Shown: positions 6,186 through 12,734 of the stretch, in pieces
How the letters are laid out: each line of letters opens with the position of its first letter
Numbering within the stretch: position 1 is the stretch's first letter
Assembly: GCA_003452965.1 (NCBI GenBank)
Contig: DMMW01000065.1
Location: 17,551-30,979, forward strand
Reading direction: 5' to 3'
Origin: Elusimicrobiota bacterium
Lineage (GTDB): Bacteria > Elusimicrobiota > UBA8919
DNA: 13,429 nucleotides
Notes under the pieces: generated by a model
What the model saw: only the letters and a program-made list of their open reading frames with translations
Database searches by the model: none
What the model was told of the DNA's origin: nothing
Translations under genes and position numbers: made by a program

Positions 6186-6227
6186 ATTTGCATAAAATTT
6201 GCATACCAGTGGTGGCAAAATTTGCAT
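6186..6227. promoter_or_regulatory. Pho-box-like operator: three ATTTGCAT direct repeats
   Basis: ATTTGCAT occurs at 6186-6193, 6197-6204 and 6220-6227. The starts are 11 and 23 bp apart, i.e. about one and two helical turns. The last two share AAAATTTGCAT. OmpR/PhoB-type dimers bind direct repeats with 11-bp spacing, usually in place of a -35 box. The third repeat ends 8 bp before the TATAAT of the rightward gene, a position typical of an activator. The repeats also lie 9-50 bp upstream of the -35 box of the leftward regulator gene. I infer that the adjacent regulator binds here. Confidence 0.6.
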
Positions 6228-6235
6228 TGTTACTT

Positions 6236-6241
6236 TATAAT
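6236..6241 (+). promoter_or_regulatory. -10 box of the rightward unit (pseudo-receiver/peptidase)
   Basis: TATAAT lies 28 bp before the next ATG and has no good -35 box. The third ATTTGCAT repeat occupies that place, which suggests activator-dependent transcription. GGAG at 6251-6254 is the only ribosome binding site candidate, and its spacing to ATG 6270 is long. Confidence 0.5.
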
Positions 6242-6269
6242 TATTATATAGGAGTGAGATTATATAAGA

Positions 6270-6644
6270 ATGAATTATGTTAAAAAGACAATTTTAGTTA
6301 CATCTGCCGACTCTAATATAGCCGAATTGTTGAGAATAAATTTTACGCAAAATGGGTATAAAGTTATAGTTGCATATGACGGAGAATCAGCATATAAAAA
6401 GATAATTGAGCAAAACCCAGGACTTGTTATTATAGATATTTTGATACAAAAAATGAATATTTTAATTTCTTACTTGAAGGCAAAAGATGAAAGAGAAGAC
6501 AGATCTGTTCCGATACTTGTTGTTATTGGTGATTCTGAAATGAAACAATTGTTCAATAAAACAAAAGTACCAGTTTGGGTCAACAAACCATTTGATGCAG
6601 AAGTGGTATTAAAAAAAGTTAAAGAGATATTCTCCTGTGATTAA
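6270..6644 (+). CDS. Degenerate (pseudo-) receiver domain protein
   Basis: The 124-aa protein has a receiver fold by similarity to its neighbours: Asp56 sits at the acceptor position (IIDILIQ) and Lys106 in NKPFD. The metal-binding acidic pair is replaced by Ser12-Ala13 (TILVTSADSN where neighbours have KILVADDDPN), and the switch Thr by Ile86 (VVIGDSE against VITGCSD). The usual MPKMDG after the acceptor is IQKMNI. Mg-dependent phosphorylation is therefore doubtful, and it may work as a phosphate-independent partner or decoy. The segment MKQLFNKTK closely matches TKQLFDKTK in the receiver at 12735-13109, so the two are probably duplicates. Only three bases separate its stop from the next gene, in the same frame. 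Confidence 0.85.
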   Translation: MNYVKKTILVTSADSNIAELLRINFTQNGYKVIVAYDGESAYKKIIEQNPGLVIIDILIQKMNILISYLKAKDEREDRSVPILVVIGDSEMKQLFNKTKVPVWVNKPFDAEVVLKKVKEIFSCD

Positions 6645-6647
6645 AAA

Positions 6648-7502
6648 ATGAATAATTCCAAATTATTTCCGCTGTCATTTTTCTTTATATTTGGTATGTC
6701 CAATTTATTCGGGAGCATAAATGTTCTTTTAGATAAAAATACTTTCTATCAAGGTGATACGATAAAAATTATCATTAAAGATATAGATAAAAATACTAAA
6801 GTGTTTTGTTCATTTAATAAAAAAAAATATCCAGCATTTGTATGCAAACGGAATAAAAAGAGAATTTTGGTGGGTGTTTCAAGTGATGTAAAACCAGGTG
6901 AATATCTTTTAATTGTAAAAGTTAAAAAAATCTTTTTCTCTAAAGAATGGAAAAGTATTATAAATATAAAGGGAAATAAATTCCCTACTGAAAAGATTAA
7001 CTTTTCAAATGAGAAAAAAGTATTAATTGAAAAAGCAAGTAGAATAAAAGATGATAGCATAGTAATTGATTCTTTAAAAACTATTACAGAAAAACAATAC
7101 TGGGAAGGAAAATTCATTTTACCTGCAAAAGGAAAAATAACAACTTCTTATGGAACACGTAGGAAGAATAAAGAAAACGCAAGTGTAGGAATACACAGGG
7201 GAATTGATATATCATCTTCATATGGTGATAGTGTAGTTGCACCTAACAACGGGCTTATTCTTTTAACTGGTGAGTTCATTCTTTACGGAAAAATGATTAT
7301 AATTGACCATGGGAACGGTGTTTGTACATTATACCTTCATCTTGATTCGATAGACGTGAAAGAAGGTGAATATGTAAAAAAAGGAATAAAGATAGGTAGG
7401 ATGGGATCTACAGGTCTTTCAACAGGTCCGCATTTACACTGGGGTCTATATGTTTTTGGAGATAGTGTAGCCCCTCTCGTCTGGACACAAACAGAGTTTT
7501 GA
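6648..7502 (+). CDS. M23-family (LytM-type) peptidoglycan endopeptidase
   Basis: The 284-aa secreted enzyme begins with a hydrophobic signal-like segment (SKLFPLSFFFIFGMSNLFG). About 140 residues of beta-rich region of unknown type follow, then a C-terminal M23 domain. Zinc ligands are His183 and Asp187 (HRGID) and His264 of H262-L-H264-W, and His231 (LYLHLD) is the further catalytic His. All are present, so it should cut peptide cross-links of murein in the periplasm, unlike the degenerate LytM proteins that only activate amidases. It follows the pseudo-receiver by three bases without its own ribosome binding site, which implies translational coupling. Its place among phosphorelay genes suggests that wall remodelling is part of the response; that link is inferred. 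Confidence 0.9.
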   Translation: MNNSKLFPLSFFFIFGMSNLFGSINVLLDKNTFYQGDTIKIIIKDIDKNTKVFCSFNKKKYPAFVCKRNKKRILVGVSSDVKPGEYLLIVKVKKIFFSKEWKSIINIKGNKFPTEKINFSNEKKVLIEKASRIKDDSIVIDSLKTITEKQYWEGKFILPAKGKITTSYGTRRKNKENASVGIHRGIDISSSYGDSVVAPNNGLILLTGEFILYGKMIIIDHGNGVCTLYLHLDSIDVKEGEYVKKGIKIGRMGSTGLSTGPHLHWGLYVFGDSVAPLVWTQTEF

Positions 7503-7553
7503 TAATGATAGATAGTGTAAATATTAAAAAATATTAAAGTAAACGAGGATTTT

Positions 7554-8312
7554 ATGAAGAAGAAAATCTTGGTTGTTGATGATGATGTAAATACAGTGAA
7601 ATTATTAAAAGTTAATCTTGAAAAATGTGGTTATGATGTTGTAGCAGCATTTAATGGTAAAGACGGCTTGGAAAAATTCAAAACAGAAAAACCCGCTTTA
7701 ATTATTGCTGATATTATGATGCCCGGAATGGATGGTTACCATTTTTGTTGGGATGTATTATTTGAAGATGGTTTGTATATTTCGCCTGTACCTAAAATTA
7801 TAATGCTTACCGGAAGAGATAAAAAACTGGATAAAGGTATTTCGGAAAAAATCGGGGTCGATGCTTACATCACTAAACCGTTTGATATTAAGTTTTTGAT
7901 TGAAAAGGTAAAGGAAATTTTGGGGGATAATATTAAAAATAAAAAAAAGAAAATAATCATAATTGATGACGACCCAAATATAGCAAATTTAGTTAGAACT
8001 AATTTGAATACTGAAAAATACGAGTGTATCAGTGCTTTAGACGGTGAAGAGGGACTAAGAAAAATTGAATCTGAAAAACCTGATCTTATTGTATTGGATT
8101 TAATTATGCCGAAGAAAACCGGATACGAAGTATGCTCGGAAGTAAAAACCAATCTGTCTACTGCAAAAATTCCCGTTATAATGCTTACGATTAAAAAAGA
8201 ACACAGAGAAAGATATATCGGGACCATTTTTCTTAAAGCAGATGAATATATTCCCAAACCATTTGATATAAAAGATTTGGTAAAAAAAATAGAGAAACTT
8301 ATTGTTGATTAA
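7554..8312 (+). CDS. Tandem double-receiver protein
   Basis: The 252-aa protein has two complete receiver domains and nothing else. Receiver 1 (about 1-122) has Asp9/Asp10, acceptor Asp53 (IIADIMMPGMDG), switch Thr in MLTG and Lys in TKPFD. Receiver 2 (about 131-252) has its acidic pair in IIDDDPN, acceptor Asp182 (VLDLIMPKKTG), Thr in MLT and Lys in PKPFD. A Lys-rich linker (NIKNKKKK) joins them. Both look able to be phosphorylated, so this could be a two-input integrator or a phosphate sink. GAGG lies 5 bases before the ATG. An IS110-family element follows downstream on the opposite strand, and the receivers resume beyond it. Confidence 0.9.
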   Translation: MKKKILVVDDDVNTVKLLKVNLEKCGYDVVAAFNGKDGLEKFKTEKPALIIADIMMPGMDGYHFCWDVLFEDGLYISPVPKIIMLTGRDKKLDKGISEKIGVDAYITKPFDIKFLIEKVKEILGDNIKNKKKKIIIIDDDPNIANLVRTNLNTEKYECISALDGEEGLRKIESEKPDLIVLDLIMPKKTGYEVCSEVKTNLSTAKIPVIMLTIKKEHRERYIGTIFLKADEYIPKPFDIKDLVKKIEKLIVD

Positions 8313-8479
8313 AATTATATAAAGAAAAAAAGCCGACATTAAAAGCAGTTTTACTGTACACGAATAGACATCCTATAAAGAGTCAAGTGAAAAATGATTA
8401 ACAAGCATAGTAGTTGCGTCCTTCATAAACAGGCTCTTTGAAAAATATTTTAGAATAAGTTTTTTGAGACTAAACACCA

Positions 8480-8491
8480 TTTGTCCTTGTT
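8480..8491. repeat. 12-bp inverted repeat flanking the transposase gene, downstream copy
   Basis: TTTGTCCTTGTT here is the exact inverted complement of AACAAGGACAAA at 9749-9760, upstream of the transposase start. The two copies bracket the gene closely (6 bases past the stop and 21 before the start). They recall the subterminal repeats of the IS1111 subgroup, but the element ends are not proven. Confidence 0.45.
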
Positions 8492-8497
8492 AAGAAT

Positions 8498-9727
8498 TCA
8501 GATAACTTTGTTTGAATCAAACTCGGAGTTGTCTCTGTACATAGCGAAACAGATTTTGGTCAAGTCAGCCGCTAAAATGGTTTTAGCGTCGATGTAATGT
8601 CTGCCCTGTTTTCTTAAGCGTTGATATCTCTGTTTGAAGACTGGGTTATGCAACATAACGGTAGTTGCAGCCAAAAACATAGTTTCGCGAGCGAACTTGG
8701 AACCTGCTTTAGAGATATGCTTGCCCTGACCATTGCGGCGACCGGATTGACCGAGGGAAGGGTCAAGCCCGAAGAAAGCGAGAACATCGTCTGCATTGTC
8801 AAATTTTTTTGGGTTGCCTAATTCAGAGATGAAGGAAGCCTGAGCGATTTTAGAGAAGCCCTTGATAGTAGAAAATTTATTAGGCACCGTCTCAAGGATA
8901 GGGCTAATGGATTTAAGTTCCATGAAATCAAGCATAGTTTCTAAGAACTGGTAAAAAGTAGCAAGCAGTTTGAGGGTAGTCTCGAAAGTCTTTTTACCTT
9001 CTGAAATTCCGGTTGAATTATTCGCAAGAGAAACGAGTTGTTTTACTTTGTTAGTATATTTATCGTGAGAGACCTTGCGGATAATCTCTGAGAGTTTTTC
9101 AGGATCCATTTTAGAAAGTGATTGAGGATGAAACAATTTATGCTTGAGAAGGTAAAACAAAGTTTTAGAGAAATACCTTTTTGGGAAAACGGAAGAGTAC
9201 TCAGGGAACACCTGAAACATGTAGGTATAGATGCGATTAAGGATTCGGCCTTTAATATCCGAAATCCAGAAATAAAATCTGGTTAATTCCCTAAGGTCAA
9301 ACAATTGACCTTCTGGGAATAGAGTCTGATGTGCCTTACCCTGCAGATAAAGTTCTGCGATATTATTAGCATCTATGAGATTAGTTTTGGTTTTTATCAT
9401 TTTAGTTTTTCTGGAGGAGTTTGTTTGATAAGAATTAACGGTGAAAACCGGCAACCCTTTATTAGTGAGATAACTGAACAAAGGTCTCCAGAAAACATTA
9501 GTTGACTCAATGACGAAGGCAACATTTGATGACTTTGATAAAGCATCGGCAATCAAATTATCAAAGTGTTGTTTAGAGCAGTTAGGGATGGAGAATCCCT
9601 TAATAATGGTATTGTTGAGAAGGAAAACAACACCTAAAATATCTTCGTGAGGGTCAATACCAACAACCAGCGGATTGCTACCTGCCCGACTGGATTGGTC
9701 AGGCGGGTTTGAAATATAATTGTTCAT
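8498..9727 (-). CDS. IS110-family transposase (DEDD recombinase)
   Basis: The 409-aa protein has the N-terminal DEDD (RuvC-like) domain: the first Asp in VVGIDPHED, Glu in FVIESTNVFW and the later Asp in KTNLIDANNIAEL. The C-terminal Transposase_20 domain has ETVPNKFSTIKGFSKI, then DDVLAFFGLDPSLGQSG and KHISKAGSKFARE, which carries the likely catalytic Ser. It looks complete. ATG 9727 is chosen because AAGGAGG precedes it; the frame stays open much further upstream, but that part does not look like protein. Residues 8-18 (NPPDQSSRAGS) are encoded by a palindromic repeat. Members of this family recombine DNA guided by a bridge RNA made from the element's own noncoding end. It lies within the receiver gene series, opposite to its direction. 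Confidence 0.93.
   Translation of the reverse strand: MNNYISNPPDQSSRAGSNPLVVGIDPHEDILGVVFLLNNTIIKGFSIPNCSKQHFDNLIADALSKSSNVAFVIESTNVFWRPLFSYLTNKGLPVFTVNSYQTNSSRKTKMIKTKTNLIDANNIAELYLQGKAHQTLFPEGQLFDLRELTRFYFWISDIKGRILNRIYTYMFQVFPEYSSVFPKRYFSKTLFYLLKHKLFHPQSLSKMDPEKLSEIIRKVSHDKYTNKVKQLVSLANNSTGISEGKKTFETTLKLLATFYQFLETMLDFMELKSISPILETVPNKFSTIKGFSKIAQASFISELGNPKKFDNADDVLAFFGLDPSLGQSGRRNGQGKHISKAGSKFARETMFLAATTVMLHNPVFKQRYQRLRKQGRHYIDAKTILAADLTKICFAMYRDNSEFDSNKVI
9681..9707. repeat. Palindromic repeat inside the transposase coding region
   Basis: CCTGCCCGAC (9681-9690) and GTCAGGCGGG (9698-9707) form an imperfect 10-bp hairpin. Read on the minus strand it encodes PPDQSSRAG, a peptide unlike the rest of the protein, near its N-terminus. 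It appears to be a dispersed palindrome inserted in frame. Confidence 0.5.
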
Positions 9728-9751
9728 TTTGAGTTCCTCCTTAAAATGAAC
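9722..9751 (-). promoter_or_regulatory. Hairpin masking the transposase ribosome binding site
   Basis: On the minus strand GTTCATTTT (9751-9743) pairs perfectly with AAAATGAAC (9730-9722). The 12-nt loop holds AAGGAGG, and the 3' arm contains the start codon. Such a fold would limit translation of the transposase, a usual self-restraint of insertion elements. The structure is seen; the role is inferred. Confidence 0.55.
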
Positions 9752-9760
9752 AAGGACAAA
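9749..9760. repeat. 12-bp inverted repeat flanking the transposase gene, upstream copy
   Basis: AACAAGGACAAA is the partner of 8480-8491. It is directly followed by GGTGATAGCC (9761-9770), itself one half of another inverted pair. Confidence 0.45.
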
Positions 9761-10019
9761 GGTGATAGCCTCCTTTTCGGACATAGAGATAGTAGCCAGA
9801 ACAACTGTCCATATGTCCGGAGGGACAGAAGGGTGATAAACTTTTTCAGGTGTGATAAATAATGTGATGCAACCTTGTTTATCATGTATCATTACCGGTA
9901 AATGTCGGTATGATAATTTCCTTATATGCAGTTTGCCTAAAGAAGGAATCACCGGGTAAACTATTATTCTGTGCTGTTTGAACAGCAAGGTCAAAATACA
10001 CATTTTTCTGGCTATCACC
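9761..10019. repeat. 259-bp segment bounded by 10-bp inverted repeats
   Basis: GGTGATAGCC (9761-9770) and GGCTATCACC (10010-10019) are perfect inverted copies. Between them are further small palindromes: TGCTGTT/AACAGCA at 9972-9987 and ATCAT-T-ACCG/CGGTATGAT at 9888-9914. It could be one long-range-closed RNA domain in the transposase leader, or a miniature element. No target-site duplication is evident. Confidence 0.4.
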
Positions 10020-10060
10020 GAGCATTTTATCAAAATTATATATAAAAGTAAAAGTCGAAA

Positions 10061-10180
10061 GTTGGGGATACTTAAAGCAATCTCCTGAATGTTGTTAAAA
10101 CAACAGGACCAATGGTGCTTTTCATATCCCCAACAAAAGTTAAGCAAACCCGCACTGCTGATGTAAAAGCCATGCGGGTT
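10061..10180 (-). ncRNA. Candidate bridge RNA region of the IS110 element
   Basis: In the 500-bp noncoding region upstream of the transposase, read on the minus strand, two strong stem-loops lie side by side. The first is AACCCGCA (10180-10173) with TGCGGGTT (10154-10147). The second has outer stem GTTGGGGATA (10134-10125) with TATCCCCAAC (10070-10061), a second stem AAAGCA/TGCTTT, an asymmetric internal loop (CCATTGG against GAT) and a top stem TCCTG/CAGGA plus TTGTT/AACAA. IS110 elements make a bridge RNA with stem-loops holding target- and donor-binding internal loops, usually from this end in the IS110 subgroup. The match is by position and shape only; I could not identify guide pairs. 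Confidence 0.4.
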
Positions 10181-10238
10181 AAAAAGGAGGTTTGTATTAA
10201 AAAAATTATGGGGGTTATTTTTAAAATCCATGTTCCTT

Positions 10239-10268
10239 TTAACTTCTATACTTCCATAATTATATAAT
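10239..10268 (+). promoter_or_regulatory. Possible promoter for the signalling operon resuming at 10280
   Basis: TATAAT (10263-10268) has a weak -35 (TTAACT 10239-10244) at 18 bp. Start would be near 10275, so close to the ATG that the AAGGAAG ribosome binding site would be partly lost. The start or the assignment may therefore be off. Confidence 0.35.
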
Positions 10269-10279
10269 ACAAGGAAGTT

Positions 10280-10894
10280 ATGGAAAGGAAAATTTTAATT
10301 GCAGAAGATGATATAAATTTGCAAACATTATTGCGGGTAAATCTTGAAGATAAGGGTTATCAAGTAAAAGTTACTGATGATGGCGAAAAGGCATTGTCAG
10401 AATTTTTTAATTTTGTACCGCATTTAATTATATTGGATATGGTTCTACCTAAAATTATGGGGTTGGATATATGCAGGGCAATAAGACAGTCAGCGGAAGG
10501 CAAAAATCTTCCTATTCTTATTACAACCGGTGTCTACAATAAGTTAGAATTTCGCATAGATGCCAGAAAGGCAGGTGCAACTGATGTTATCATAAAACCA
10601 TTTGATATTAAAGAACTTAAAGAATATATTAGAAAGTTGTTAGAAGAAAGTCCATCTCAACCAGTTGCTCTGCAATCAAAAGAAGTAGACAAAAAACTTC
10701 TTGATGAAGCAAAAAAATGTTCTTCAGAAAAAAAGGTAATAGTATATTATCCAAATGGTGAGATTTTAAAAGGAATAACAAGTGCCTTAAATCCTGGAGG
10801 TGCTGGATTTAATATGACAATATATGGAACCAATAGTAGAGCATACGTCAATTATAACGCAGTTATGAGGGTAGAAGTCGTTGATGAATTTTAA
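10280..10894 (+). CDS. Response regulator with short unknown C-terminal domain
   Basis: The 204-aa protein has an N-terminal receiver (1-122): acidic Glu9/Asp10, acceptor Asp53 (IILDMVLPK), switch Thr83 and Lys106 (IKPFD). A linker of about 28 residues follows, then a compact domain of about 55 residues (about 150-204), predicted mostly beta: KKVIVYYPNGEILKG, then FNMTIYG and YVNYNAVMRVEVV. This recalls small beta-barrel domains with a K-V-x-V-x-Y-x-x-G-E pattern (for example DUF6982-like) found attached to signalling proteins, but I am not sure of the family. It is not a winged helix. AAGGAAG precedes the ATG. A kinase starts 15 bases downstream, so they are probably co-transcribed and may be partners. 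Confidence 0.85.
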   Translation: MERKILIAEDDINLQTLLRVNLEDKGYQVKVTDDGEKALSEFFNFVPHLIILDMVLPKIMGLDICRAIRQSAEGKNLPILITTGVYNKLEFRIDARKAGATDVIIKPFDIKELKEYIRKLLEESPSQPVALQSKEVDKKLLDEAKKCSSEKKVIVYYPNGEILKGITSALNPGGAGFNMTIYGTNSRAYVNYNAVMRVEVVDEF

Positions 10895-10909
10895 TGGGAG
10901 AGAATCAAT

Positions 10910-12337
10910 ATGTCGTTTAAAGTAAAATTAGTTTTAGTTATTTTACTAATAAATATTTTTGTTGTTTCTTTAACTTTATATTTTAGGTCAAAGCAAATTG
11001 AAATTAGTATCAAAGAAAGAATGATTTTTAGAACTCAAATAATTGCTGATATTATTGTTTATAGTATTGATGATGAAACAAAATTAGACAGACTGATAAT
11101 AGGGGAATATACAGAGTTTATTATAAAAGAACCCGAAATACAGTATATTGCATTTTTCAATAAAAAAAACCAACTTATCGAAGTAGCAGGTGAATATAAT
11201 AAAAAAGAATTTATATTTCAAACAGATAACATTTTTAGAATAACTGACAATGTATATGATGTATATAAAGAAATAAAAGGAAAGGATAATAAAAAGATAG
11301 GTTCAATTATTATAGGATTCCCAATGCAAAGTTTAAAAGATATTATACGTAAAAATCTAATTATAGGTATTTTTCTGTGGGCAGGTGCAACTGTGTTGAT
11401 AATTATCCTGAATTATTTTAGTTTATCTTATTTCTTAAAACCGATTAAATATCTGTACGAAAGTACGAAACAGATTGCTAAAAAAAATTTTTCTAATAAG
11501 GTACCTATTCTTAGCAAAGATGAACTTGGAATAATATCCAAACAATTCAACATCATGTCAGAAGAATTGGCAACTTTTTACAATAAACTTAAGAATAAAG
11601 TTAAGGAAGCAACAAGTGGATTGGAAAAAGCAAACAAAAAATTAAGAGAAATGGACAAAAAAAAATCAGAATTTGTTGCAATTGTTGCCCATGATTTAAG
11701 AACACCCATTACTTCTATTATGGGTTTCGCCGATACACTTACGGATAAAGAATTTAAATTAACTATACAGGAAAAAGAAGAATATCTAAATATTATCCGT
11801 TATGAATCTCACCGACTTAGCAGATTGATTGCTGACTTTCTTGATATATCAAAAATTGAAGACAACAGGATGGGATTGGATATAAAGAAAAAAAATGTAA
11901 GTGAACTAATTCGCAAGGCACTGAATTCAATTAATACAAAGGCAAAAGGAGTCACCCTTTCTTTAGAATCTGAAGAGAATTTTCGAGAAGTATATTTAGA
12001 TGCCGATAGGATAACGCAGGTCATACAAAATCTTATAGGAAACGCACTGAAATACTCACCGCAAAATTCGGTTATAAAAGTTCTGCTCAAACAAAACCCT
12101 TCTGAAATACGAATAAATGTAATTGACCATGGTCCCGGGATACCAGATGAATATAAGGAAAAAATATTTGAAAAGTTTTACCGCGGGGATGATGATATAT
12201 CAAAAAAAGAACGCGGATCCGGGTTGGGTTTGGCAATAGCAAAATCAATTATTGAGATGCATGGCGGCAGGATATGGGTTGAAGATGCTACTCCTTCCGG
12301 AAGTTGCTTTATAATTACTTTGCCTGTGAAGGACTAA
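10910..12337 (+). CDS. Membrane sensor histidine kinase (HAMP-HisKA-HATPase), second copy
   Basis: The 475-aa kinase has membrane helices at about 5-25 and 150-171 around a sensor region of about 125 residues, a HAMP linker (about 172-225) and a charged coiled-coil segment. HisKA carries His261 in VAHDLRTPI. The ATPase domain has Asn378 (IGNALKYS), G1 (DHGPGIPDE), F box (FEKFYRG) and G2 (GSGLGLAIAKSIIEMHGG). All catalytic motifs are intact. GGGAGAG lies before the ATG. It is the same size and layout as the kinase at 3588-5036, with strong similarity in the catalytic half but a divergent sensor part, so the pair probably arose by duplication and senses different cues. It is followed by two receiver genes at 4-base and 24-base gaps. 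Confidence 0.93.
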   Translation: MSFKVKLVLVILLINIFVVSLTLYFRSKQIEISIKERMIFRTQIIADIIVYSIDDETKLDRLIIGEYTEFIIKEPEIQYIAFFNKKNQLIEVAGEYNKKEFIFQTDNIFRITDNVYDVYKEIKGKDNKKIGSIIIGFPMQSLKDIIRKNLIIGIFLWAGATVLIIILNYFSLSYFLKPIKYLYESTKQIAKKNFSNKVPILSKDELGIISKQFNIMSEELATFYNKLKNKVKEATSGLEKANKKLREMDKKKSEFVAIVAHDLRTPITSIMGFADTLTDKEFKLTIQEKEEYLNIIRYESHRLSRLIADFLDISKIEDNRMGLDIKKKNVSELIRKALNSINTKAKGVTLSLESEENFREVYLDADRITQVIQNLIGNALKYSPQNSVIKVLLKQNPSEIRINVIDHGPGIPDEYKEKIFEKFYRGDDDISKKERGSGLGLAIAKSIIEMHGGRIWVEDATPSGSCFIITLPVKD

Positions 12338-12341
12338 TTTT

Positions 12342-12710
12342 ATGTCTGAAAAAGTATTAATAATTGAAGATGAGGAAAATATTACAAAATTACTAAAAGT
12401 ATATCTTATCCATGCCGGATTTACTGTGGACAATGCTTTTGATGGGGAGAAAGGGTTGGAAAAAATAGATTCTTTCAAACCAAATATTGTAATATCAGAT
12501 ATTAGAATGCCAAAAGTAGATGGTTGGAAAATATGTGAAAAGTTGAAAACAGAAGAAAAATATAAAAACATTTTTGTAATTATTTTAACTGCTTACGACC
12601 AAGAAAACACAAGAGAAAAAGCAAAAGCAATAGGTGTTAATGCATATTTTTCGAAAACTGTTGAAATAAAAGTTCTTATAGAAAAAATAAGAGAAATTAT
12701 TCAACAGTAA
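12342..12710 (+). CDS. Single-domain response regulator, KT variant
   Basis: The 122-aa receiver has Glu9/Asp10/Glu11, acceptor Asp53 (VISDIRMPKVDG), switch Thr83 (ILTAYD) and Lys105. The residue after the conserved Lys is Thr (SKTVEIK) rather than the Pro found in every other receiver in this window, which may change the surface used for partner binding. There is no output domain. It starts 4 bases after the kinase stop, so it is likely translated by coupling and phosphorylated by that kinase. Confidence 0.9.
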   Translation: MSEKVLIIEDEENITKLLKVYLIHAGFTVDNAFDGEKGLEKIDSFKPNIVISDIRMPKVDGWKICEKLKTEEKYKNIFVIILTAYDQENTREKAKAIGVNAYFSKTVEIKVLIEKIREIIQQ

Positions 12711-12734
12711 AAATTGGAAAGGAGGATAAATAAA

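Noticed and set aside
6186..6227. CRISPR array or phage attachment site
   Set aside because: The repeats are 8-11 bp with very short spacing, and no cas or integrase gene is present; an operator explains them better.
8621..8821. Small plus-strand frame inside the transposase gene
   Set aside because: It is a shadow of the conserved C-terminal domain on the other strand.
9728..10231. N-terminal extension making a 577-aa transposase
   Set aside because: A strong AAGGAGG site and the start of the family domain support ATG 9727. The upstream translation is rich in His, Cys and Trp and full of palindromes. The open frame is kept as a finding only.
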